NCBI RefSeq assembly: GCF_011603255.1
Contig: NZ_JAANCM010000001.1
Span: 434,001-498,000 of the forward strand
Reading direction: 5' to 3'
Source of the DNA: Ferranicluibacter rubi
GTDB taxonomy: Bacteria > Pseudomonadota > Alphaproteobacteria > Rhizobiales > Rhizobiaceae
DNA: 64,000 bases
Shown: positions 43,372-51,128 of the stretch, in pieces
Numbering within the stretch: position 1 is the stretch's first letter
Layout: every line of letters starts with the position of its first letter
Position numbers and translations under genes: made by a program
The notes under the pieces: generated by a model
Told to the model about the DNA's origin: nothing
Database searches by the model: none
Seen by the model: only the letters and a program-made list of their open reading frames with translations

Positions 43372-45311
43372 CGGACGATGCGCTCGCGTTCCGCCTGACC
43401 GGCACCGTTCGCACTGAGCCGGCTTCCCGCGTGCTCGCGGCTGGAGGACTTTCGGCGGAGCTTTCCGGCGGCGCACTGCGCAACATCCGCTTTGACGGTG
43501 TGGAGGTGCTTCGCGCCGTGTCCTTCCTCGTGCGCGATCGTGACTGGGGCACCTACGATCCCGAGATCGAAGATCTTGTCGTGGATCAGCGCGCGGACGG
43601 ATTCACCGTCATTTACAGCGCGACATGCCATGGCCCGGAGGGGACGCAGCTCGTGCTTCAGGCCCGGATCGAAGGCGACGACCATGGTCGGCTCGGCTTT
43701 TCCGGCACGGCTCGGTCCGAAACAGGATTCGAGACCAATCGCTGCGGCTTCTGCGTGCTCCACCCGATCGTCGGCGTCGCGGGAACGCCGGTTCGGGTCG
43801 AGCATGTCGACGGGACCCTTGAGGCGACCGTCCTGCCGGACCTTATCGAACCCTGGCAGCCCTTCAAGGAGATGCGCGCCATCACCCATCAGGCTCTACC
43901 GGGCGTCAGCGTGGAATGCCGGATGGAGGGCGATACGTTCGAGATGGAGGATCAGCGAAACTGGTCGGATGCCTCTTACAAGACCTATGTCCGCCCGCTT
44001 GCTCTGCCTTGGCCCTACCGGGTAGAGGCGGGCGTGGATGTTGCACAGCAGGTCACGTTGCAGGTCGTGGATGAGCGGTCTCGCCATGCTGATTCACGCT
44101 CGGCGCAGCCGGAAGGGCCGGTGAAACTAAGGCTTCAGGAAGGCCTTGCACAACCGCTGCCGCCCATCGGGCTCGTCGTCACGCCTGAGGAAGCGGCAGC
44201 GACGCAAGCCTTGCTTGACGCCGGCCTCGGCCCGCAGGCGCAGGCGTTGCTCTTCCATTTCGATCCGCTCGCGGGCCACGATGGTTCGGCATTCGATGCC
44301 TTCGCGACTTTTGCGCGCAAACATCCGGGATCGTCCACGCTGGAGATCGCGCTGCCCTGCCGGGAGCCCTTTGGTGACGAACTGCGTGCGATGGCGGCAG
44401 CGATGAACAAAGCAGGCTTCACGCCTGATGCCGTCATGGTGTCTCCCGCCGTCGATCGGCAATCGACACCGCCCGGCAGCGCATGGCCGGACTGCCCGCC
44501 GCTCGACGACATCTATGCCGCAGCGCGGGCGGCATTCCCATCCCAAGCGCTCGGTGGCGGCATGCTCAGCTACTTCACCGAACTGAACCGCAAGCGCGTG
44601 CCGGCGGCAGCACTCGATTTCATCAGCCATTGCACCAACCCGATCGTGCATGCGGCGGACGATCGCAGCGTCATGCAGACGCTGGAGGCGCTGCCCTTCA
44701 TCACCCGCTCGGTGCGCGCGATCTACAGCGACCGGCGCTATCGCATCGGGCCCTCCACGATCCCCATGCGCCAGAACCCCTATGGCAGCCGGACGATGGA
44801 CAATCCGGATGGCAGCCGGATTCCGATGGCGAACCGGGACCCGCGGCAGAACGGCCTTTTCGCCGCCGCCTACGCCATCGGCTATGCCATCTCGGTCGCA
44901 CCGGCCGGGCTCGACCAGTTGACGCTTTCGGCCCTGACGGGCCCGTTCGGCCTGATCGCCGGCGCAAACGAACCCATTCCCGAGGGCGGGCGGCGACCGC
45001 TGTTTCATGCCGTCGCCATGCTTGCGGATCTCGCCGGCGCGAAGGCCACCATCATTTCATCCAACCGGCCAGATGCGGTTCTCGCAATGTGCGCGCAGAG
45101 AAAGGATGGCCGGACGATCCTTGCGGTCAACCTGACGCCGCTGCCGCAGGCACTCGATCTGTCGGCGCTCGGCATCGCTCCTGACGCATCGGCCTATCGG
45201 CTGGATGCGGAAACGATGATCGATGCTGCGGTCGGTGCGCTGAAAGCCGAACGGCTCGGCACCGGGGACGTTCGGCTCGGCGCCTATGGCGTGCTGCGGA
45301 TCGACGGCTGA
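43368..45311 (+). CDS. apnL: Probable D-apionate lactonase (ApnL)
   Basis: A large 647-residue cytoplasmic protein without a signal peptide. The N-terminal third (1-215) looks like a beta-sandwich, and the middle (about 230-500) has alternating beta/alpha segments like a TIM barrel (for example PIGLVVTPEEA, FHFDPLAGHDG, GGGMLSYFTELNRKR). ApnL proteins, which open D-apionolactone to D-apionate, have this size and are encoded next to ApsD. I see no conventional lipase or SMP-30 lactonase motif. The function is therefore mainly inferred from context, with a translationally coupled ATGA overlap to apsD. Confidence 0.72.
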   Translation: MTDDALAFRLTGTVRTEPASRVLAAGGLSAELSGGALRNIRFDGVEVLRAVSFLVRDRDWGTYDPEIEDLVVDQRADGFTVIYSATCHGPEGTQLVLQARIEGDDHGRLGFSGTARSETGFETNRCGFCVLHPIVGVAGTPVRVEHVDGTLEATVLPDLIEPWQPFKEMRAITHQALPGVSVECRMEGDTFEMEDQRNWSDASYKTYVRPLALPWPYRVEAGVDVAQQVTLQVVDERSRHADSRSAQPEGPVKLRLQEGLAQPLPPIGLVVTPEEAAATQALLDAGLGPQAQALLFHFDPLAGHDGSAFDAFATFARKHPGSSTLEIALPCREPFGDELRAMAAAMNKAGFTPDAVMVSPAVDRQSTPPGSAWPDCPPLDDIYAAARAAFPSQALGGGMLSYFTELNRKRVPAAALDFISHCTNPIVHAADDRSVMQTLEALPFITRSVRAIYSDRRYRIGPSTIPMRQNPYGSRTMDNPDGSRIPMANRDPRQNGLFAAAYAIGYAISVAPAGLDQLTLSALTGPFGLIAGANEPIPEGGRRPLFHAVAMLADLAGAKATIISSNRPDAVLAMCAQRKDGRTILAVNLTPLPQALDLSALGIAPDASAYRLDAETMIDAAVGALKAERLGTGDVRLGAYGVLRIDG

Positions 45312-45399
45312 GCGCGCATTTTTCCGAAGCGGCGGCGTGCCGTTTGGGCTATCCTCATCGCTCGCGACTGTGATCGCCGCCCCCGGAGGAGCCCCGCTT

Positions 45400-47139
45400 A
45401 TGACCCTCATCCGCACCCCTCTCGTGCATCTGACCCTTGCGATCGGCCTTGCCGTATCCCCTGCACAGGCGGCCTCGCCGCAGCCGGTTGCGGGCGAGAA
45501 CGGCATGGTCGTCACGGCCCAGCATCTGGCGTCGGATGTCGGCGTGGAGATCCTGAAGCAGGGCGGCAATGCGGTGGATGCCGCAGTTGCGGTCGGCTAT
45601 GCGCTGGCCGTCGTCTATCCCACGGCCGGCAATATCGGCGGCGGCGGCTTCATGACGGTGCGCCTTGCCGACGGCCGCACCAGCTTTCTTGATTTCCGCG
45701 AGCGGGCGCCACTAGCCGCGACCAAGACGATGTATCTCGACGAAAAGGGCGAGATCGCCAAGGGCCGCAGCACGGATGGCTATCTCGCCGTCGGCGTGCC
45801 CGGATCGGTGGCCGGTTTCGAGGCCGCGCGCACCCGCTTCGGCACCCTGTCGCGCGAGGCACTTCTGGCACCGGCGGTCAAACTCGCTGAGCAGGGCTTC
45901 ACCCTCGATGGCGGCGATGTCACTTCCCTCGGCAACAGCCTGAAGAAGCTCGGCCGCGACCCCGCCGCCGCCGCGATCTTCCTGACGCCCGACGGCCAAG
46001 CCCCGAAGATCGGTGCGACTCTGGTTCAGCCGGACCTGGCGCGCAGCCTGGCTGCGATCTCGAAGACGGGGCCGGACGCGTTCTACAAGGGCGCGATCGC
46101 GGACGATATCGTCAAGGCGAGCGCGGAGAAGGGCGGCATCCTGAAGAAGGCAGATTTCGAGCGCTACGCGGTGCGCGAATTGAAGCCGGTCACCTGCACC
46201 TATCGCGGCTACGAGATCATCTCCTCCCCTCCGCCGAGCTCCGGCGGCGTCATCCTCTGCGAAATCCTCAACATTCTCGAAGGCTATCCGCTCGGTGAAC
46301 TCGGCTCCGGTTCGGCGGCGACGGCGCATGTGATGATCGAGGCGATGCGCTATGCCTATGTCGACCGCAACTCGGCGCTCGGCGACCCCGACTTCGTCGA
46401 GAACCCGGTGGAGAAGCTGCTCGACAAGGCCTATGCGCAGGAGATCCGCGGCAAGATCGACCTTGAGAAGGCCGGCATTTCCGCCCAGCTTGCACCCAAG
46501 GGGCTCGGGGAAAGCCACGAGACGACGCATTACTCGATCATGGACAGCGCAGGCAACGCGGTCTCGGTCACCTATACACTCAACGGCTCCTTCGGCGCAG
46601 GCGTCGTCGCGCCCGGCACCGGCATCCTGCTCAACAACGAAATGGACGACTTCACCTCCAAGCCCGGCGCACCGAACCTCTACGGGCTCGTGCAGGGAGA
46701 GGCCAATGCGATCGCTCCGGGCAAGACGCCGCTCTCCTCCATGAGCCCGACCATCGTGACCAAGGACGGCAAACCGTTCATGGTCATCGGCAGCCCCGGC
46801 GGCGCCCGCATCATCACCATCACGCTCGAAGCCATCCTCAACGTCATCGACCATGGCATGACGCTGCAGGAGGCGATCGATGCGCCGCGGCTTCATCACC
46901 AATGGATGCCGGACACGGTGGCGATCGAGCCCTTCGCCTTGTCCGCCGACACGTTGAAGGTGCTTCAGGGCATGGGGCACGATGTCGGCCCGGACAAGAA
47001 CTGGCCGGTCTGGGGTCAGGCCGCCGGCATCCTCGTCGGCGGCAGGACGGCGGCGGAGGCGGGCGAAGGTTCGACAGGCGCCCGATATTACGGCACCATG
47101 GACAGCCGCGCCGCCTCGGGCGCGGCGCGGGGGTATTGA
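45400..47139 (+). CDS. ggt: Gamma-glutamyltransferase
   Basis: A 579-residue periplasmic enzyme that cleaves or transfers the gamma-glutamyl group of glutathione. It has a signal peptide (LVHLTLAIGLAVSPAQA), the large subunit with ILKQGGNAVDAAVAVGYAL and NIGGGGFMTVR, and the autoprocessing site before Thr375 in HETTHYSIMD, which becomes the catalytic N-terminal Thr of the small subunit. GSPGGARIITITLEAILNV follows. The start at 45400 has GGAGGA nine bases upstream. It starts 88 bases after apnL but is not obviously part of that pathway. Confidence 0.95.
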   Translation: MTLIRTPLVHLTLAIGLAVSPAQAASPQPVAGENGMVVTAQHLASDVGVEILKQGGNAVDAAVAVGYALAVVYPTAGNIGGGGFMTVRLADGRTSFLDFRERAPLAATKTMYLDEKGEIAKGRSTDGYLAVGVPGSVAGFEAARTRFGTLSREALLAPAVKLAEQGFTLDGGDVTSLGNSLKKLGRDPAAAAIFLTPDGQAPKIGATLVQPDLARSLAAISKTGPDAFYKGAIADDIVKASAEKGGILKKADFERYAVRELKPVTCTYRGYEIISSPPPSSGGVILCEILNILEGYPLGELGSGSAATAHVMIEAMRYAYVDRNSALGDPDFVENPVEKLLDKAYAQEIRGKIDLEKAGISAQLAPKGLGESHETTHYSIMDSAGNAVSVTYTLNGSFGAGVVAPGTGILLNNEMDDFTSKPGAPNLYGLVQGEANAIAPGKTPLSSMSPTIVTKDGKPFMVIGSPGGARIITITLEAILNVIDHGMTLQEAIDAPRLHHQWMPDTVAIEPFALSADTLKVLQGMGHDVGPDKNWPVWGQAAGILVGGRTAAEAGEGSTGARYYGTMDSRAASGAARGY

Positions 47140-47143
47140 GCGA

Positions 47144-47746
47144 TCACGCAAACAGCGTGCGCATCGCCTCGATTTCGTTCTCGCGGATATCATGGCCGCC
47201 ATTGTGCCACGCGAGCTGCGTGGTTGCGCCCTGCGCCGTGAAGTAGTCGGCCAACACGATGGTCAGCGGTGTCGGGCAGATGGGGTCGCGCTCGCCAGCG
47301 GTGACGAGGATGCGACGGCCAGCCAGCCCCTGTGCGGGTTTCGGCTGAAACGGAATCAGCGGATGCAGGAGTGCGGCCCGGTCGAAGAGATCGGGAAACT
47401 CCACCAGCACGTTCGCCAGAATGTTGGCGCCGTTGGAGAAGCCGAGGCCGAAGATCTCCGACGCCCCGACCGTTTCGGCCGTCTTCCGCACGAAATCGGC
47501 AAGCTTCTGCGTGCCGCGTGCGAGATCCGCCATATCGTAGACGCCTTCGCCGGTGCGGCGGAAGAAGCGGGCCGCCCCGTGTTCCGAGACATCGCCGCGC
47601 GGCGACAGGATGGTTGCGTCGGGACGCATCTGGCTGGCGAAGGTGAAGAACTGGTTCTCGTCTCCGCCCGTGCCGTGCAGCGGCACGAGAAGCGGCGCGC
47701 CGGTCGCGCCCTTTTTGATGAGGTGCTTATAGTCCGTGTCGGTCAT
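47144..47746 (-). CDS. Carboxylesterase/phospholipase family hydrolase (MhqD-like)
   Basis: A 200-residue alpha/beta hydrolase of the phospholipase/carboxylesterase (abhydrolase_2) group. The oxyanion-side motif is LVPLHGTGGDENQF, the nucleophile elbow GLGFSNGAN, the acid Asp in TAGERDPICPTPL and the His in HNGGHDI near the end. In Bacillus MhqD is co-expressed with the dioxygenase MhqO to deal with quinones, and here a ring-cleaving dioxygenase homologue lies just upstream on the same strand. GGAGGAG precedes the ATG at 47746. Confidence 0.85.
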   Translation of the reverse strand: MTDTDYKHLIKKGATGAPLLVPLHGTGGDENQFFTFASQMRPDATILSPRGDVSEHGAARFFRRTGEGVYDMADLARGTQKLADFVRKTAETVGASEIFGLGFSNGANILANVLVEFPDLFDRAALLHPLIPFQPKPAQGLAGRRILVTAGERDPICPTPLTIVLADYFTAQGATTQLAWHNGGHDIRENEIEAMRTLFA

Positions 47747-47831
47747 GACAAAACTCCTCCGGTATTGCCGCCGCATGTCCTGCGACGGCTCCGGTTCTGT
47801 GTGATTTCCTAATCGTTGGCGGTGGAAGCGC

Positions 47832-48761
47832 TCAGTCGAGCTTTTCCAGCTGCTGCTCCAGGATCGGCCGCAGGTGCTTGTGCTGCTGCGGCAGCTTCAG
47901 CGCCTCGCCCAGATGCGCCCGTTCCTCGTCGCGCTCGAAACCCGGCTCGTTGGTCGCGACCTCGAACAGAACGCCGCCGGGCGTGCGGAAATAGATCGCC
48001 CAGAAGTAATCGCGGTCGATGACCGGGGTGACCTGATAGCCCGTATCCATCAGCGCCTTGCGCACCTCCAGCTGGGCCGCACGGTTGTCGACGGCGAAGG
48101 CGACATGGTGGACGGAGCCTGCGCCCTGCCGGCTACCGGGTGCATCGGCCAAAGTCTCGATGTCGATGACACCGGCGGCCTGCGCGCCGGGTACGAGGAG
48201 GCGGGTGACGCCGTCGCGCGTCTCCAGCGTGTCATAGCCCATGAAGCCGAGCAGTTCCGATGTCGCGCCGGCATCCCGCAGCCGCAGGGCGACCGAGTGG
48301 AAACCGCGAATGGCGTGATCCTCGCTGATACCGCCTGCCGTCCATGGCGTGCGCGGATCATCGGCCGTCTCCACCAGCGCGAAGCCGTCGCCATCCGGCC
48401 CGTTGAAGGACAGGCGCTTCTCGCCGAAGGTCTCGCTCGGAGTCACCCCGGTCACGCCCTTCTTGGTCAGGCGATCGGCCCAGTAGGGAAGCGAGCCCTG
48501 CGGCACCGCGAAGACGGTCGTGCCGACTTCACCGGTTCCAGGACGGCCACGTGCGATGTGGGGGAACGGGAAATAGGTCATGACGGTGCCGGGCGTGCCG
48601 ATCTCGTCGCCATAATAGAGGTGGTAGACGTCGGGCGCGTCGAAGTTGACGGTCTTCTTGATCCGGCGGAGGCCGAGGACATCCGTGAAGAACGCGTTGT
48701 TGACGCGGGCGTTTGCAGCCATCGACGTAACGTGATGGAGGCCCTTGATTTGGTCGATCAT
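47832..48761 (-). CDS. VOC-family ring-cleaving dioxygenase (MhqO-like)
   Basis: A 309-residue protein with two VOC domains. The first starts IKGLHHVTSMAANARVNNAF and the second includes IRGFHSVALRLRDAGATSEL. Metal ligands are likely His in GLHHVT, His in VHHVAFAV and Glu in LFEVATNEPGF. The family (MhqO/LinE-related) cleaves hydroquinone-type rings; the MhqD-like esterase gene 85 bases downstream fits a quinone-detoxification pair. No MarR-type MhqR gene is adjacent. Start at 48761 has AAAGGA upstream. Confidence 0.85.
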   Translation of the reverse strand: MIDQIKGLHHVTSMAANARVNNAFFTDVLGLRRIKKTVNFDAPDVYHLYYGDEIGTPGTVMTYFPFPHIARGRPGTGEVGTTVFAVPQGSLPYWADRLTKKGVTGVTPSETFGEKRLSFNGPDGDGFALVETADDPRTPWTAGGISEDHAIRGFHSVALRLRDAGATSELLGFMGYDTLETRDGVTRLLVPGAQAAGVIDIETLADAPGSRQGAGSVHHVAFAVDNRAAQLEVRKALMDTGYQVTPVIDRDYFWAIYFRTPGGVLFEVATNEPGFERDEERAHLGEALKLPQQHKHLRPILEQQLEKLD

Positions 48762-48964
48762 GATCTCATCCTTTCCTGCCCGAAGGTTTTGCCATTGTGG
48801 CGGCGACCGGGCGTTTGATGAGGTCAAGATGGTGCAGGATAGCCGGCCGCGATAGAGGATCGATACAGGACGGATTGTTCTCAAATCGAGAACGATCACG
48901 TTTCGTTGTTCACCTCTCAGGCAGCGGCGGCGAAGGTCTCTCCGCCGCCCAGGTCCTCCGTTTT

Positions 48965-50767
48965 CTAGGCGCGGTCGAGGGCGAACAGGACCGAGAGGGG
49001 CGCCATGCCCTGCGTGCTGTGCGTGCCGTAGAGCGTTTCGCCGGTTGCCGGCGGCAGGTCCGCGGCTACATCGCCGAAATTGGCGCGCAGCTGCAGGCGG
49101 CGGTCACCGAGCTGCCAGTCGATGGCAAGCAGCCTGCCTTCCGCCATAAGGACCGTGCCGGCCGAGAGCGTGTTGGGAGCGGCAACCAGCAGGGGGATGA
49201 TGGCCCGTTTGCGGATGGCAATCAGCTCACGATAGAGGGCACGCCATTTCTGGCCTTCGTCGGTTTCGGACTTGGCCCAGTCGAGGCGCGTGTTCTCCAT
49301 CGTCTCAATGGCGTTGGGGTCGGCAACGTCCTCGACGGATTTGCCGTCCGGAAGGCCGCCAAAATTGTCCATATCCGTGCGCCGGCCTTCGCGCACGGCC
49401 TTGCCGAGTTCGCCGTCATAGTCGGTGAAGAACAGGAAGGGACGCGTCTCGCCATATTCCTCGCCCATGAACAGCATGGGGATATGCGGCGCCAGCATGG
49501 TGACGACGGTGAGCGCCTCTAGCATCTCCTTCGACGTCAGCGTGATCAGCCGATCGCCGAAGGCCCGGTTGCCGATCTGGTCGTGGTTCTGAAGAAAGCC
49601 GACGAAAGCTTCCATCGGCACCGGCTCGCTCATTTCCACCGGCTTCTGCCCGGGATAGATATAGCCTTCGGTCAACGCGCGGGCGAAGTTTTCGACCGGC
49701 TTGTCGATGAACTTGCCGTAGTAACCGTTCTTCTCACCCGTCGCGACCACATGGGCCGCGTGGTGATAGTCGTCGTTCCAGTCGGCATCATAGAGCAGCG
49801 CTTCATTGTCGTCGCTGCGGCGCAGTTCGATGTGGTTTTCCGGATCCTCGGTGACAAGGTGGATGTGGCGGCCTTCGAACTCCGAGCGGGCGCGGCGCGC
49901 GATCTCGATCAGGACATGCGTTTCCGCATCGTCGAAGATCATGTCGATCGCATCGAAGCGCAGGCCGTCAAGCCGGAACTCGCGCAGCCAGTAGAGCGCG
50001 TTTTCGACGAAGAAATCGCGCACCGGCTGCTTGTTGTAGGCGATGGCCGCACCCCAGGGTGTCTTCTTCCCCTCGCGGAAGAAGTCGGGTGCATAGGCGC
50101 TCAGATAATTCCCGTCGGGTCCGAAGTGATTGTAGACGACATCCATGTAGACCATGAGGCCGAGCCCGTGCGCTGCATCGATGAAGGCTTTGAGATCATC
50201 CGGCGAGCCATAGGCATTGTGCGGCGCGTAGGGATAGACGCCATCATAGCCCCAGCCCCGCGTGCCGCCGAAGTGCGAGACCGGCATGAGCTCGACGGCC
50301 GTGATGCCGGTGTCCGCGATATCGGCCAGCTTGTCGATGGCCGCCCGGAAGGTGCCTTCCGGCGTGAACGTACCGACATGGAATTCATAGAGGATTGTTT
50401 CGGCCCAGGGCATGCCGGTCCAGCCGGCATGCTGCCACTGGTAGGCGTCGGGATCGACCAGCACAGCGGGGCCATGAACGTCTTCCGCCAGCGCGCGCGC
50501 TGCCGGGTCCGGCACGACCTTTCCATCCGGCAGGACGAAGGCGTACGTTGCGCCGGGCTTTGCGTCGGGAATGACGGCCTCGAACCAGCCCTCGCCAGCC
50601 TTGGCCATCTCGTGGTCCTTGCCATCCAGCCGCAGCGTCAGCGTGTCTTCACCCGGCGCCCAGAGGCGGAACCGGGCGCCGCCCTCGGCCAAAAGTTCAG
50701 GTCCCCAGGCTGTCGTCTGCCGGTTTTCGGAAGGTCGTACGCTCTCGGTTGTCATCAGGGAGTTCAT
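48965..50767 (-). CDS. treZ: Malto-oligosyltrehalose trehalohydrolase
   Basis: TreZ (GH13) releases trehalose from maltooligosyl-trehalose. The 600-residue protein has an N-terminal CBM48-like domain (ARFRLWAPGEDTLTLRL), then the GH13 barrel: ELMPVSHFGGTRGWGYDGVY, MDVVYNHFGPDGNYL, the nucleophile Asp in LDGLRFDAIDMI, the acid Glu in LVTEDPENH, and the late FLQNHDQIGNRAFGDR. TreZ-specific GWGYDGVYPYAPHNAYG is present. Start at 50767 (GAGGA four bases upstream of CAGG); ATG at 50755 is possible. It is divergent from glgX. Confidence 0.93.
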   Translation of the reverse strand: MNSLMTTESVRPSENRQTTAWGPELLAEGGARFRLWAPGEDTLTLRLDGKDHEMAKAGEGWFEAVIPDAKPGATYAFVLPDGKVVPDPAARALAEDVHGPAVLVDPDAYQWQHAGWTGMPWAETILYEFHVGTFTPEGTFRAAIDKLADIADTGITAVELMPVSHFGGTRGWGYDGVYPYAPHNAYGSPDDLKAFIDAAHGLGLMVYMDVVYNHFGPDGNYLSAYAPDFFREGKKTPWGAAIAYNKQPVRDFFVENALYWLREFRLDGLRFDAIDMIFDDAETHVLIEIARRARSEFEGRHIHLVTEDPENHIELRRSDDNEALLYDADWNDDYHHAAHVVATGEKNGYYGKFIDKPVENFARALTEGYIYPGQKPVEMSEPVPMEAFVGFLQNHDQIGNRAFGDRLITLTSKEMLEALTVVTMLAPHIPMLFMGEEYGETRPFLFFTDYDGELGKAVREGRRTDMDNFGGLPDGKSVEDVADPNAIETMENTRLDWAKSETDEGQKWRALYRELIAIRKRAIIPLLVAAPNTLSAGTVLMAEGRLLAIDWQLGDRRLQLRANFGDVAADLPPATGETLYGTHSTQGMAPLSVLFALDRA

Positions 50768-51128
50768 CCTGTCCTCGTATCGGTTCTGGGTTCGGCGCAC
50801 TGTCTGCGCCCGTCCGGCTGGCCTGCGATCCGCCCTTCAACAAGCGGATCCGGGCAAAGGTTCCGGGCGCACTCGCGTGTTTGCTGCATTGCGAAGGAAA
50901 TGCGTCGCGTGGCCACGAAATCCAGTCCACGAAGCGACGGACAGGCAATGTTTATTGCTGACTGAACTTGTTCATGCTCCGGCCGTTAGCATGCGATAGA
51001 CGCAGACCGGCACCTTCCGGCTCCCGGCAGGCCAGCACGACGTCGCCGAAAAACAAGATTCCCTCTTCGAGAGGGAACAAAATGATGCGACGCACAATTT
51101 CTGATCCGATCAACACAGGGGACGTTTC
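50768..51128. other. Intergenic region between divergent treZ and glgX
   Basis: 361 bases with no gene that I can support. It must contain the promoters for treZ and glgX. Around 51050-51110 it turns AT-richer before the glgX RBS (GGGGACG). No operator-like palindrome was evident. Confidence 0.5.
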
